Shown here piece after piece: positions 13,160 to 24,747 of a stretch of 64,000 nucleotides of DNA. The DNA is taken from the NCBI GenBank assembly GCA_028023455.1, contig JAQFVV010000013.1, positions 14,150,258 to 14,214,257 of the forward strand. Reading direction: 5' to 3'. Every line of letters starts with the position of its first letter. Position 1 is the first letter of the stretch. The notes under the pieces are model-generated. The model was not told where the DNA came from. It saw only the letters and a list, made by a program, of their open reading frames with translations, and searched no databases. The DNA comes from Epiperipatus broadwayi (lineage: Eukaryota; Onychophora; Udeonychophora; Euonychophora; Peripatidae). The translations under genes were made by a program, and so were the position numbers.

Positions 13160-14180
13160 TTCTCCAATCTTTAGCTTCTCTTCTCCACATCATCCCTGCA
13201 CACGTTCTTATTTCATCATCCATCTCACATGTGGTCTCTTACTGGGTATTTTACAATATCTTGGAATCCAGTTTAAGATTTCAATTGTCCATGTGTTATC
13301 ATCTTTTCTAGCAATATGTCTAGCCCATCTCCACTTCAGTCTTTTAATTTTTTCAATGAGGTCAGTAACACCTGTTTGTTCTCTTACTCATATATTATGT
13401 TTTCGATCTCTTCTTGTTACTCCCAACATGCATCTTTCAATACTTCTTTGAGTAGTTTGAAGCCTCTGTATTGCTCTTCTATTAAGAGTCCAAGTCTCAG
13501 ATCCATAAGTAAGAACTGGTAAAACACTTTATTAAATACCTTCCTTTTTAAACACAGGCATATTTCCTTTTAGTATCAAGTTATTTCTAACAAAAGCACT
13601 CCAACCCAATTTAATTCTATGATTAGTTTCAGCCATTATGTTTCCATCTGTATTAACAATCTGATCAAGGTATTTGTAACTGTTAACTTCTTCTAACTCA
13701 TCATAATCGATCTTTATTTTCATATTTTGAGAAAATCCATTAAACATTACTTTAGTTTTTTTTTAACATTTATCTTTAGTCCTACTTTCATCTGATAACT
13801 CCTGCAACATTTCCTGCAGCTCTAAAGCATTATTTTCATATTTTGAGAAAATCCATTAAACATTACTTTAGTTTTTTTAACATTTATTTTTAGTCCTACT
13901 TTTCTACTTTCATCTGATAACTCCTGCAACATTTCCTGCAGCTCTAAAACATTATTTGCAAAAACAACTACATCTAAATGTTGCATTTTTATAAATATTT
14001 TTTAAAATATGACATTATCCTGGATCAATACTTTGATGATCCAATGCTTTAATCACTGAAGAAATGTTTATAGAATCAAATGCCTTTTCATAATCTACAA
14101 ATCCAAAGCATAATAGCAACTCATATTCATTTGTCCTTTCTATAACTTCTCTCAATTCCTGGATATTGTACCAGTCAAAA
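13160..14180 (-). pseudogene. RTE 1 reverse transcriptase, C-terminal half
   Basis: Broken minus-strand coding sequence. The frame at 14,015-14,290 contains DYEKAFDSINIS, the first catalytic-aspartate region of the RT palm. The frame at 13,532-13,747 contains SYKYLDQIVNTDGNIMAETN, the post-RT region typical of RTE elements. The stretch at 13,160-13,520 matches the RTE C-terminus seen intact at 40.5 kb. A short internal duplication (about 13,727-13,850 against 13,835-13,950) and stops break the frame. Confidence 0.75.
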
Positions 14181-16795
14181 TTGTATGTTAACTCAACATG
14201 ATCCACAGCCTGGTGTAAAAGTACCTTGAATCCAACTGTATGCAAGGTCAAAGATAAAGAATACTTATGGATTCTGCCCTGTTTATCCAATCTCTAAATC
14301 GACCAACTAATTAACAACATTTTTGAGGCAAGCAATTAATCTTTTCCACACTCCAGACCACTAGCATCAATGGTGGAACACGAACCTCAATTAATTCAAT
14401 GTCTAACTTTAATATTTGTTCTAATTAGACTATCTATTAACTTAATTATAAAAATAGTATGTATGTGACCTTGAGTCATCAGATAGCACAATAATTTTAG
14501 AATGAATAAATAGACGAACCACAGGTAGCTTAAATTCATATATATATATATAATAAAACATTTATATAATTTAACCAATGTGTCTGTTTTTATTTCAATA
14601 AGTTCGTTAACACAAATTTCTATTCTGTCATTTATTTTTGCCTCTGGCAAGAGAGCAGTATAGTTTATATGCTAATCTAACAAATGTAAACGATTATAGA
14701 TTTATGGAAGATGCTCGCCCAAGTCTGAGATATATGGTATAAATATATTATAGAGCCTATTTTACATATAACTTTATTATAAGTGGAATTATTTTTAAGA
14801 GAGAAATAGTTAACTCATATTTTAGGAATCAGTGTCAAAGAGAATGACACATTTAAAATATGAACAGATCACAATATTCATAAATAAATATTTTTGAGAT
14901 TTTTAAAATACATAAATTAATAAGATTGTGGTCAATCCACCATGATGTGCTCAGAACAAAAGAAAGTGAACCCAGCATTCGATATTACATTACCAGCATA
15001 GGCTCAATTCACCTGCTCTGTTCCTGTGACACCAAGAAATAGAAAAAAATGGTCTGCATCATTGGCAATTCTACAGTATTTCAGGAGAAAGGATGGGAAT
15101 CACCAAGGCTAGCTAAGTTCCGCTTACCCCAAGTCTTCCCATTTTGTCTTTCATATCCTGATGAGAAAAGTCATGGCCAGTGAAATTATCATGGGGTCAA
15201 GTTCTGATCTAGCAATAAGCATTAATTATTATTATGAATATTTTATAAGTGACATGTTTTTCACTTCAACCCAAAATCCCACTAACATTTCATTTAACAT
15301 TCTATTACTCTTTTATATTCAGCACAAATATAATTTTCTACGCCCCTTCCCTTTCACTCTTTAAAAATGAAATAATTAAAAACTAAATAAAACCTCGTGC
15401 TTGAATCTAACGTCTTCCCACAATTAAACCGTGTACATATAAATATATAAAAAAAAATATAATTATATAAAGTGGTTTTATCTTGACAAAACAAAGGTGG
15501 TTCTAAGTATTAGTCTTTCAGAGCTAGAGAATTGGATAAAATTCCATTAAGATGGAACGACTTGGCATATATTCATTTCATTTAAATAAATAATATTTTC
15601 TAACCACATTAAAAGGACGTTTAGCATTAAGAGGCATAACTTTAAGACAGATAGAATGAAAGCAAAGACAGATTTAAGTAATAGCAAGTATAATTTACAG
15701 AATATTAAGTTAAACATTTAGATTACATTATGGGGATTACATTTTAGAAGACATTAAAATTAGCAGGATTTACATTACTGGGTCACTGGAGTTTTAAAAG
15801 AATAAATTAGGTGGTTAGAAATAACAAATTGGAACATATTACCTAATTTATTAAGAGTCCTTGTGGAAGTTTTTATCCCATGAAGAAATACAAATTTCCA
15901 TACAGGTATAGCTAGCTATGTATTTGAATATGAGAGTCCAACAGTTCAGCAGTTCATTTTGATAAGGTTTTTCTGGCATAAGGTATTGGACAATCATCTT
16001 TGGGACAATGGAAGACAAGCAAGTTAAAAACTGTCTACCCAACTACCATGCTTCCAGACATTTATTAGAAATTAACCGGCATAGTTTTATCAGGCAATCG
16101 CTGACAAAAACTATGACAGGCTGGCCTCTATTATTCTCTTGGGCTATTTATACTCTTTTTGAATATTTTTGGGAAATTCCCTTTTCATACGATCCAGGCT
16201 AGGTGGCTATGTTGGAATTCCGGTGACCACAATTATCAACTTAAAGTATATATTTTTTTAACCTAAAGTATATTTGTATTGTATTCTTAAGATCCACTCT
16301 CCTGATAAACCCAATGATTTTATTGTTTCAAATCTATGTTTAATTAAATGTAGATTTGAAGAATTTATATTTCAAATATCTTTTTTATTTTAATTTTACT
16401 TTAATTAGAAAATCCATTACCATTTTGTTATGGATTTTCTTTTGTTTAATGCTATGGGATGTTAGTAAGGTTTATCGTGAAAGCAAATCTCCAGAATAAA
16501 ATACTTAAAAAAAAAATCATATTAAAAATTTATATATTGATTTTTATAAAAATTTCCATCTGTAATTCTATATATATGTATTTGCATATATATCTATCTA
16601 TCTGGGCTCCTTCAATATTTATAATAAAAACCATTTTAAATAGAAAATTAATACTTTAATCACTTATTTACTGGCCTAAAACTTAAATGTGTATAAAATG
16701 GCAGACAGAAAGCCTTACAAACATTGTAACACATGTGGATCTGGTTTAATCCTAGTCTAGCAATCTAGAAAAATGTGAAGCATGGATCTGGCCTA
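14181..16795. other. Foreign insert inside RTE element 1
   Basis: RTE sequence stops near 14,180 and resumes near 16,800, as judged by alignment with RTE element 2 at 32,650-32,700. The intervening 2.6 kb has no RTE homology and no recognised gene. It contains a possible LTR at about 15,812-16,231 and otherwise AT-rich DNA. Exact boundaries and any target duplication could not be fixed by eye. Confidence 0.5.
15812..16231 (-). mobile_element. Possible solo LTR
   Basis: On the minus strand this reads TGTGGTCACCGG at the start and TTTCTAACCA at the end, so it has TG...CA termini. A TATA-like GAGTATAAATAGCCC (16,141-16,155) is followed downstream by AATAAATG. The 420-bp length and order fit an LTR. 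However, no matching 4-6 bp target duplication was found and no second copy exists in the window, so the call is tentative. Confidence 0.3.
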
Positions 16796-16799
16796 CAGA

Positions 16800-17640
16800 T
16801 CTATTGCTTCAATATAATCTACTGTACTAAAACCACTTTTAAATATAGCTTGATCTCTTGGTTGGTGGAAATCCAATGTTCTCTGTAGACGAGTTGTAAT
16901 TATCTTGATAAAATTTTTATATAAAACTGATAAAAGACTGATAGGTCTGTAATTTCTAATATCTTCTTTATCACCCTTTTTAAATATTAATAATAATACT
17001 GCATTCTTCCAATCATCTGGTACATCTTTATCATTTAGACATTTGGTATATAACTTAGCTAAAAATGTTCTATTTCTTCACCTGCTTCTTTTAATATATC
17101 AATTATGATTTCATTATTACGTGGAGCCTTTCCTTTCTTGATACATTTAATTGCATGTCTCACTTCTTCATTTAAAATTCTGGGCAATTTGGAAGATGTA
17201 ATAGATTTAGGAATTACTTGTTCTTTATTACTGTATAGTTCTTGATAAAAGTCTTCTACCCATCTCATGATGTCATCTCTCTTTTTAGAAATAATTCCAT
17301 CTTTTTTTCTTATTGCAGATATAAATTTCCTACCAATACCAAAATGTTGTTTTACACTCTTGAGACTTGTATTCTCTTCTACAGCTTTTCTTGCTAATTC
17401 ATCATATTCAATTTTTTTCCACACCATTTTACAAAATTTGAGATACTCGATCCTTTTTAATTCATCATTTTTGTATATCTTCATATTCCTTCTTTAGAGC
17501 ATTCTCTAGTTTCAGTAGAAACTTTTATTTGTCAATTGCTGCTTTTTCTACCAGCTATCTTTGTTGCAGTTTTTAAAAGTGTATCAGTTACTTTCATATT
17601 AATTTCATTCAAATCTGAATCATGTTCAAAATTTACTAAA
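16800..17640 (-). pseudogene. RTE 1 linker and N-terminal reverse transcriptase
   Basis: The open frame at 17,059-17,484 has the segment RWVEDFYQELYSNKEQ and then RHAIKCIKKGKAPRNNEII, the standard entry into the RTE reverse transcriptase (a KNGKAPGPDGI-type motif). It corresponds to 32,760-33,119 of element 2. Downstream on the minus strand (16,800-17,050) the reading continues as degraded RT with a frameshift. The upstream endonuclease is missing by deletion. Confidence 0.75.
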
Positions 17641-17979
17641 CCAATTTGTAAGTTCCGATTTCGATTCATGAGAATGTTTCTGAAGATTAGGAAAAACATT
17701 CATTCTGCCTTATCAGGCAACTGAGAAGAAAGACCATCATGTTTCTTGATTTTAAACTCAGAGGTAAAAAGCCAATAAACTCACCATGCTGGCTAATGTG
17801 TGTTGGTGAGCAGCACATCCATGTTTGTATACTATATGAATAATCATATAGTAATAACAGCTGCAATGACAAAAATGTATGGAGTGGCCAATAGGAAATT
17901 GCCCTGTCAGTTGCTTTAAGGCCTCCAAGAGGAATCAAAGGGTCTCCTTTCAGTTAATAGCAAACTCTTTCTGCAACCA

Positions 17980-18045
17980 AAAATGTATTATCTGGTCATA
18001 AGCTAGGCTTTCTAATTTTGGAAATTTATTGCAAGCTAAATCATG
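17980..18045 (+). repeat. Short duplication at the right RTE 1 junction
   Basis: Immediately right of the RTE insertion the unit sequence starts (TATTATCTGGTCATAAGC, about 17,986). After some 45 bp it jumps back to GCAAGCTAAATCATGGTTAA at about 18,031 and repeats the same segment. So about 85 bp of unit sequence is duplicated at this edge. It may be part of the insertion event or a later slip. Confidence 0.5.
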
Positions 18046-18599
18046 GTTAATCTGTAAAAAATTTATTATCTGACCATAAGCTAGCCTTTCTAATTCTGGA
18101 AATTTATTTATATAGTTTCCATGATATAATTAATAGAAAATCAGGTAATACACTTTCATGATAGATTGCATACAAACATTTCGAATGCCATCACTGAGGG
18201 AATGATTGCCAAACTCACAAAATCTCCACAGCCCAAAACTGTCTGAAACAGAAATCGCTAACAACTGTATTGGTTTTGCTTTATCAAAATGTATTAAATC
18301 TTTCGAATATTGGGGTATAAATCATCTATTCATCTCATTATACCATAATGTGTCAATTAGTTTGGCAACAAAGACTGTTCAATAATTTAATTAAATATTG
18401 CAGATTAAAAATCTGTTAATAGCACTTTCAGTTTGGGAATATTTTCTATCTCTAATAATATTATGTCAGTTGGATATTATTATTACTTCCCAAACTTCAG
18501 TGTGATACATATATAACCATAACAAAATATATGATATTAAATAAGATATATGTGTATATAATCTTTTTTTTTTTTTTACAAAAAATGCGAATGCTGGAA

Positions 18600-18930
18600 A
18601 ATGACCTGGCTATAAAAAGTCAATCTATTTGGGGGTAAAACCAGATAACAACAAATTACTAACAGAGCTGAACGCAGTAACGTGCTTTATTTATTACGTG
18701 GTTAAGGCAGTGAGACAAGTTCCGCTAGAAGTGAAAGCTGCTAGATATTAACTCTGGCACGAAGCAAGAAATAACAGTACACTTGGCAGTGTTAGATAAA
18801 TTTAGCTGGTCATCTGAAAGACGCTATACATCGCCAACTATAGCAGGCAAAGATATATATAGTAGTTACATATAAATATTTGATTGTATTTTTACAAGTA
18901 TGCGTTTATTACATTAATATATAAACAACA
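18600..18930 (+). repeat. Degenerate LTR segment, unit 0
   Basis: Ancient relative of the solo LTR at 28,397-28,977. Shared landmarks in order are GGCTATAAAAAGTCAATC (LTR: TTTAAATAGTCAGCC), TTGGGGGTAAA, CAGTGAGACAAGTTCC, a CTGCTAGAT block and a final AAACAACA. The TATA box at 18,611-18,618 is better preserved than in the younger solo LTR. Confidence 0.65.
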
Positions 18931-19037
18931 ATAACGAACAATTAACCAATTATTCTTTTAAATTTTTTGTTTCTGCTAAAATAATTTATCGAAACTAAAA
19001 CAGGATACTCAAATTATTTAAATAGTTGAATAGTTTG

Positions 19038-19934
19038 ATGATAAAAATCTATTGAAATTTATCTATTTTGTTGTAACTTTGAAATATGTTTTAATAACAG
19101 CATATTGCTAGTAAGTGGATATAATTCACTGCAGAGACCCTCTGGCAATACTAAACATTAAAAAAAAATTTTATAGGAAATATTCAAAATAAGTCATAGA
19201 TCACATGACCCTACTTTCTTAAGCTTGTAAGTTATAAACAATGAGGATTGCCAATTCCTCAACAAGCTTTGTGATAAATGCTTAGCTAGAGAAAGCATTT
19301 AAAATATCTCTGTCAGGACGTCCTCCCAAACCTCTGACCATGATTTCATGCTCTGGCACTCCTCAGAGAGGTGCTAGGATAGGTTCAGGCACTAGATCTA
19401 AAAATACCAACCCAAAGCCAGCATTTAACTAAAAGTTATCTATTGGGTGGAAAATCTGAAATTTTCAGACACCTACATGTATTCAAACCTAGCTATCCAA
19501 CTCAAATACCTATATGGGGCTGAGAGATCTGCAGCCATACTATATATTAGTAGTCTTAGCATAACATCACATAAGTCTTAAGGCAGATTATAAATAGTCA
19601 AAATAAGAGTCATAGATCACATGACCCTATTCTCTTAAGCTTGTAAGTTATCAACAATGAGGAGTGCCAATTCCTTAAAAAACTTTGTGATAAGTGCTTA
19701 GCTAGAGAAAGCATTTAAAATATCTCTGTCAGGACCCCTCCCCAAACCTCTGACCATGGTTTTGTGCTCTGCACTCCTCAGAGAGGTGCTAGGTAGGTTC
19801 AGACACTAGATCTAAGAATACCAACCCAAAGCCAGCATTTAGTTAAAAGTTATCTATTGAGTAGAAAATCTGAAATTTCCAGACACCTACATGTCTTCAA
19901 ACCTTTACCAACTTGAACATCTGGAATATAAAAG
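19038..19934 (+). pseudogene. First-exon copy 1 of ADP-ribosyl cyclase, dead
   Basis: The segment aligns with the intact first exons at 23,036, 26,034 and 29,636. An ATG is kept at 19,038, but a 1-bp deletion gives TGA at 19,053-19,055. About 0.72 kb of foreign sequence is inserted from about 19,181 to 19,901. The end of the exon (ACCAACTTGAACATCTGG) and a donor, AAAAG followed by GTATAG, remain at 19,934. The breaks rule out a functional signal peptide from this copy. Confidence 0.85.
19181..19901. mobile_element. Insertion with two direct repeats in dead exon copy
   Basis: Two copies of a roughly 315-bp block (from about 19,183 and 19,598) flank about 100 bp of unrelated DNA. Both start near a GTCATAGATCACATGACCCT motif and end CACCTACATGT.TTCAAACCT. 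Repeat-linker-repeat in direct orientation resembles a terminal-repeat miniature (TRIM-like) element. However, TG...CA ends and a clear target duplication were not found. A simple insertion followed by tandem duplication is equally possible. Confidence 0.4.
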
Positions 19935-20169
19935 GTATAGATTCACAAGGGCATAATTTAGGTATATACAATATAGGTGTTTGATGTAACCAACTTGTTT
20001 TTACTTCCCACTTTATCATATTTCCAAAATCTTTTTTGACATTTTTAAAAAGAATTTTTAAGAACCAGAAAGCTATCTTAGATCAAAACATTTAGTTATT
20101 TATAATCATTTATAATTGAAAAATAAACCAGTGTTTTATATGTGGCTATATTTGTGGTAAACCACTAAA

Positions 20170-21500
20170 CATCACATGATTCCCATTCTTTAGATTACAC
20201 AAGCTGCTTACACAGAGGCAAAACTCTCCATACAGTAAGTAGCACCATGCAGTGCAAGCCATAGTAATCAATAAATACAGGAGGGTTTGCACATAAAATC
20301 CCTGTCTGGTACCTATTTATCGAATATCTCCAGACTATGTTCTAGCTTGTGACTTTCATCAATGAGGAGCTTTGGATCGAGGGCATGGCACCTAGATCTC
20401 AGGATCTAATGCAAGACCTCCAGCAAGCACCTTTTACCTTATTAGCTAACTATAAAGCTTTGAGTCCAAAATGAAAACACAATAATGTTTTCAATTCAAA
20501 TTCACTAACTGGTGTAGTTATATAGATCTGAAATCAGTTCAGCATCCATACTTTTTAGTGTCATTGGTTCTTTAATAGCCACAGCCATCATAATCCTATT
20601 GGGCAGGATTGGTCAAATGACTAAACATTACATAATTTACATTCTTTATGCTTACACAAGCTGTTTACACAGAGGCAAAACTCTCCATGCAGTTTGGCTA
20701 CTCAGTGCAAACCACAGTAATCAATTGATGCAGGAATATTTGTGCATAAAATTCCTATCTAGTGCCTACTCATCAGTGATTTTATACCCCTTCTGCCTAA
20801 TAGGAATATGGTGACTATAATGTTTTCAATTCAAATTCAGTAGCTTGTATAGTCATATAGATTTGAACTCATTTCAGCATCCACATTTTTTGGTGTCTTT
20901 GGTTCTTTAATAACCACAGCCATCATAATCCTATTGGGCAGGATTGGTCAAATGACTAAACATTACATAATTTACATTCTTTATGCTTACACAAGCTGTT
21001 TACACAGAGGCAAAACTCTCCATGCAGTTTGGCTACTCAGTGCAAACCACAGTAATCAATTGATGCAGGAATATTTGTGCATAAAATTCCTATCTAGTGC
21101 CTACTCATCAGTGATTTTATACCCCTTCTGCCTAATAGGAATATGGTGACTGTGGTTATTAAAGAACCAAAGACAGCAAAAAATGTGGATGCTGAAATGA
21201 GTTCAAATCTATATGACTATACAAGCTACTGAATTTGAATTGAAAACATTATTGTGTTTTCATTTTGGACTTAAAGCTTTATAATTAGCTAAAAAAGTAA
21301 AAGGTGGCCACTGAAGGATTGCATTATATCCTATGATCTAAAACTGTACTCTCAGATTCAAGACTTAGCAGGCACTAGATAGGGATTTTATGCACAAATC
21401 TTTCTAAATCCATTGATTATTCTGGCTTGCACTGAGTGGCAGTATTGTATGCAGAACATTGCCTCTGTGATATATTTGTGGTTCAAGATTGGTTTGTATA
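20170..21500. mobile_element. Fold-back element, unit 0
   Basis: A nested palindrome. The outer left arm (from about 20,185, carrying AGAGGCAAAACTCTCCATAC) is mirrored by the outer right arm ending near 21,470. The inner module carries the same arm sequence again. Blocks such as TGAGTCCAAAATGAAAACAC on the left and TTTCATTTTGGACTTAAAG on the right show the inversion. Open frames in it are shadows. The same family recurs in units 1-3 and at 49.3 and 54.6-55.9 kb. Confidence 0.8.
20579..21152 (+). repeat. Identical direct repeat, about 239 bp twice
   Basis: 20,579-20,817 and 20,914-21,152 appear base-for-base identical, with a period of 335 bp. The flanking copies of the same module in other units have many differences. 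A very recent duplication or gene conversion within the fold-back element is the simplest explanation. An assembly artefact is the alternative. Confidence 0.8.
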
Positions 21501-21732
21501 CTCACTGCAGTCTCATTGATTTCTAGAGCTAGTTTTTTCTCTCTCTTTTTTGAGTTGGAATAATCATTCTTGTTCACAAGTGGCTGTATAATAAAATCTG
21601 TAAAAGTTCTATTCAAGACAGAATAAAACAGGAACTAGACTATCAATTACTACTAAAATGACATACCAGTTGAAACATTAATGATTTTCTGGAAGGTGGA
21701 TGAGGATTTCTATTACAAGAGTTTTTTAGAAG

Positions 21733-21844
21733 TCATGTGTTGGTGATCGAGAGGCCAGCACAGCTGCCTTAACAGCAGTTGTTCCAGGTTAGCGGGTTCA
21801 CTCCTCCCCACATGATGCGATGACTTATGAGAAAGAAAAAAAAG
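21733..21844 (+). mobile_element. tRNA-derived SINE in unit 1
   Basis: Orthologous to the unit 0 SINE. It has an A-box-like GATCGAGAGGCC and a B-box-like GGGTTCACTCCTC, followed by ATGAGAAAGAAAAA. It was duplicated with the unit rather than independently inserted. Confidence 0.8.
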
Positions 21845-22549
21845 AGTCTTTTAAAAGATTGTGTCATTATTTTCCCCAAAGAAAGAACTAAAGTACCAAA
21901 ATTAGTGTATGAAGACCATTTGGGAATTTAAAAAAAATTTAGGAACAAAACTATTATCTTTCTGTTAAATGTGGTGAACAATGGTGGATGAAGATTTTAA
22001 AAAATTATATTGAAATGTATAATCATTGCAAGCTAAAGCATTATTAATCTGTAAAAAATTTATTATCTGGCCATAAGCTAGGCTTTCTAATTCTGGAAAT
22101 TTATTTATCTATCTTCCATGAGATAATTAATAGAAAAAGACGTAATACACTTTCATGATAGATTGCATACAAACATTTCAAATGCCAACTCTGAGAGAAT
22201 GATTGCCAAACTCACAAAATCTTCATAGCCAAAAACTGCATGAAATACAAATCGCTAACAACTGTACAGGTTTTGCTTTATCAAAATTTGTTAAATCTTT
22301 CGAATTTGGGGATATAAATCATATAATCATCTCAGACTGTTCAATAATTTAAATAAATATTGCAGATTAAAAATCTGTAAATAGCTGTTTTAGTTTGAGA
22401 ATATTTTCTACTTCTAATAATATTATGTCAATTGGATATTATTATTTCACAAACTTCAGTGTGATATATATATAATCATAACAAAATATATGATATTAAA
22501 TAAGATATATGGCTATATAATCTTTTTTTTTTTTTAACAAAAACTGGAA

Positions 22550-22917
22550 AATGATCTGACTATAAAAAGTCAATCTATTTGGGGTAAATCCAGATAACAA
22601 CAAATTACTAACAGAGCTGAACGCAGTAACGTACTCTATTTACTACATGGCTAAGGCAGTGAGACAAGTTCCTCTAGAAGTGAAAGCTGCTAGATATTAA
22701 CTCTGGAACGAGGCAAGTAATCACAGTACACCTGAAAGTTGAGATAAATTTAGAAGGGCATCTGAATCCCTTCTTGAAATAGTTGCATGGCAACTAGACG
22801 CTATACATCGCCTACGATAACAGGCAAAGATATATATATATATATAGGAGTTATATATAAATATTTGAATGTATTTTTACAAGTATGCGTTTATTATATT
22901 AATTTATAAACACAACA
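22550..22917 (+). repeat. Degenerate LTR segment, unit 1
   Basis: Same LTR relic as in unit 0. It runs from the ACTATAAAAAGTCAATC block to the terminal ATAAACACAACA, whose last ten bases equal the last ten bases of the complete solo LTR. It ends about 120 bp upstream of first-exon copy 2. Confidence 0.65.
22561..22568 (+). promoter_or_regulatory. Candidate LTR TATA box, unit 1
   Basis: TATAAAAA, at the position corresponding to the promoter of the related LTR. Equivalent boxes lie at 18,611, 25,559 and 29,144. It is conserved in all four units although the solo LTR reads TTTAAATA, which suggests a retained promoter. Start sites are not known. Confidence 0.4.
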
Positions 22918-22996
22918 ATAACGAACAATTAACCAATTATTCTTTTAAATTTTTTGCTAAAAATAATTTATCGAAACAAAAACTGGATACTCAAAT

Positions 22997-23006
22997 TATA
23001 TAAATA
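22997..23006 (+). promoter_or_regulatory. Candidate proximal TATA box, copy 2
   Basis: TATATAAATA lies 39 bp upstream of the ATG of exon copy 2. Copy 3 has the same box at 25,995-26,004. Copies 1 and 4 have TATTTAAATA instead. If used, the 5' leader would be only some ten bases, so the LTR TATA 470 bp upstream is the competing candidate. Confidence 0.35.
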
Positions 23007-23035
23007 CTGTAGTTGAATCATAAGATATCAGTTTG

Positions 23036-23220
23036 ATGATTAGAATCATGCTGAAATTTATCTATTTTGTTGTAACTTTTGGAATATGTTTTAATAACAG
23101 CGTATTGCTAGTAAGTGGATATAATTTACCACAGATACCCTCTGGTGATACTAAACATTTAAAAGAAATATTTATAGGAAAGTGTTATCTTTTCCAACTT
23201 GAAGATCTGGAATATAAAAG
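23036..23220 (+). CDS. ADP-ribosyl cyclase first coding exon, copy 2
   Basis: This exon encodes the N-terminus of a CD38/BST1/Aplysia-type ADP-ribosyl cyclase, which converts NAD to cyclic ADP-ribose or ADP-ribose. Visible: ATG, a hydrophobic signal segment (LKFIYFVVTFGICFNNSVLL, about residues 6-25) with likely cleavage near VSG-YN, then the start of the mature chain, TKHLKEIFIGKC. The latter resembles the family's T-x-x-L-x-x-x-F-x-G-R/K-C motif with the first disulfide cysteine. The exon ends AAAAG before GTAAAG, in phase 2, matching the acceptor exon at 56,635. The start is the first in-frame ATG; a second lies four codons later. Against copy 3 there are six base changes, four of them silent, which suggests constraint. 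A secreted product is inferred; a membrane anchor is the alternative. Confidence 0.75.
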
Positions 23221-23444
23221 GTAAAGATTCGCAAGGGCATAATTTAGGTATATACAATATATGTTTGTGACGTAACCAATTTGTTTTTACTTACATCTAT
23301 CGTATTTCCAAAATCTTTTTTTGACATTTTTAAAAAGATTTTTTAAGGACTAGAAAGCTACCTTAGATCAAAACATTTAGGTATTTATAATCATTTATAA
23401 TTGAAAAATAGACCAGTGTTTTATATGTGGATATATTTGTGGCA

Positions 23445-24490
23445 AACCACTAAACATCACATGATCCCCATTCTTTAAATTACACAAGATGTTTACCCAG
23501 ATGTAAAACTCTCTATATAGTAAGTAGCACCATACAGTGCAAGCCAGAGTAATCAATGAATGCAGTAAGGTTTGCTCATAAAATACCTATCTAGTACCTA
23601 TTTATCCAATATCTCCAGACTATGTGCTAGCTTGTGACTTTCATCAGTGAGAAGCTTTGCATCTGAAGGCACTGCACCTATATCTCAGGATCTAATGCAG
23701 ACCCCCAGCAGGCATGTTTTAACTTATTAGCTAACTATAAAGCTTTGAGTCCAAAATGAAAACCCAATGTTATCAATTTAAATTCACTAACTTGTGTAGT
23801 TATATAGATCTGAACTCAGTTCAGGATCCATACTTTTTAGTGTCATTGGTTTTTTATTAGACACAGCCATCATAATCCTATTGGGCAGGATTGGTCAAAT
23901 GACTAAACATTACATAATTTACATTCTTCATGCTTGCACAAGCTGTTTACACAGAGGCAAAACTCTCCATGCAGTACAGCTACTCAGTGCAAACCACAGT
24001 AATCAATTGATGCAGGAATATTTGTGCATAAAATTCCTAACTAGTTCCTACTCATCAGTGATTTTATACCCCTTCTGCCTAATAGGAATATGGTGATCGT
24101 GGTTATTAAAGAACCAAAGACACCAAAAAGTGTGGATGCTGAAATGAGTTCAAATCTATATGACTACACAAACTACTGAACTTGAATTGAAAACATTATT
24201 GTGTTTTCATTTTGGACTTAAAGCTTTATAATTAGCTAATAAGGTAAAAGATGGCCACTGAAGGGTTGCATTAGATCTTATGATCTAAAGTTGTATTCTC
24301 AGTGTATTCTCAGATTCAAGACTCTTCACTGAAGAAAGCCACAAGCTGGAAACTAATCTGGAGATATTGGATGAACATGCACTAGATAGGGATTTTATGC
24401 ACAAACCTTTCTGCATCCATTGATTATTCTGGCTTGCACTGAGTGGCAGTATTGTATGGAGAGTTTTGCTTCTGTGATATATTTGTGGTT
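23445..24490. mobile_element. Fold-back element, unit 1
   Basis: Palindromic copy of the family in unit 0. The left arm starts near AAACCACTAAACATCACATG and the right arm ends near TTTGCTTCTGTGATATATTT. It lies in the presumed first intron downstream of exon copy 2. It lacks the 335-bp internal duplication of unit 0. Confidence 0.75.
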
Positions 24491-24747
24491 CAAGATTGGT
24501 TTGTATAGTCACTGCAGTCTTACTGATTTCTAGAGCTATTTTTTTTCTCTCTTTTTTTGAGTTGGAATAATCATTCTTGTTCACAAGTGGCTGTATAATA
24601 AAATCGGTAAAAGTTCTATTCAAGACAGAATAAAACAAGAACTAGACTATTAATTACTACTAAAATGACATACCAGTTGAAACATTAATCTCTCAATGAT
24701 TTTCTGGAAGGTGGATGAGGATTTCTATTACAAGAGTTTTTTAGAAG

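Larger units (their letters stand above)
13096..17978 (-). mobile_element. RTE-like non-LTR retrotransposon 1, defective
   Basis: Reverse-strand element with a (GAT)n-type 3' tail (CATCATCATCATC at 13,096) and an imperfect target-site duplication AAAAATGCATT / AAAAATGTATT (13,085 and 17,979). It inserted into array unit 0 and interrupts the unit sequence. Compared with element 2 (31.5-35.0 kb) it lacks most of the endonuclease: the 5' leader near 17,700 is joined almost directly to the linker. Its reverse transcriptase is split by about 2.6 kb of unrelated DNA. It cannot be autonomous. Confidence 0.85.
12648..21622 (+). repeat. Tandem array unit 0 (interrupted)
   Basis: First of four copies of a roughly 3.0-kb segment. 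It begins at AATAAAACAGGAACTAGAC and ends where unit 1 starts with the same words. Its present 9-kb length is explained by later additions: an RTE element (13,096-17,978), a 0.72-kb insertion inside the first exon, and a 335-bp duplication in the fold-back part. Subtracting these leaves about 3.0 kb. Like unit 3, it keeps a block with GTCAATTAGTTTGGCAACAA at about 18,354 that units 1 and 2 have both lost. Confidence 0.85.
21623..24629 (+). repeat. Tandem array unit 1
   Basis: A unit of about 3,007 bp, from the GGAACTAGAC landmark (21,631) to the next one (24,640). It contains a SINE, the LTR-derived segment, first-exon copy 2, the start of the intron and a fold-back element, in that order. 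It shares with unit 2 a deletion of about 30 bp (junction ATAATCATCTCAGACTGTTC at about 22,323). Units 1 and 2 therefore derive from a later duplication than units 0 and 3. Confidence 0.9.

Noticed and set aside
15812-16231. Membership of the LTR candidate in the same family as the solo LTR at 28.4 kb
   Set aside because: Termini and interior blocks differ. Only the generic TATA-box layout is shared.
20599-21149. Two identical 71-codon frames, with relatives at 23,881 and 26,846, looking like a gene family
   Set aside because: They lie inside the palindromic fold-back element and are conserved only because the repeat is. Composition and frame are not protein-like, and the antisense arms give equally long frames.
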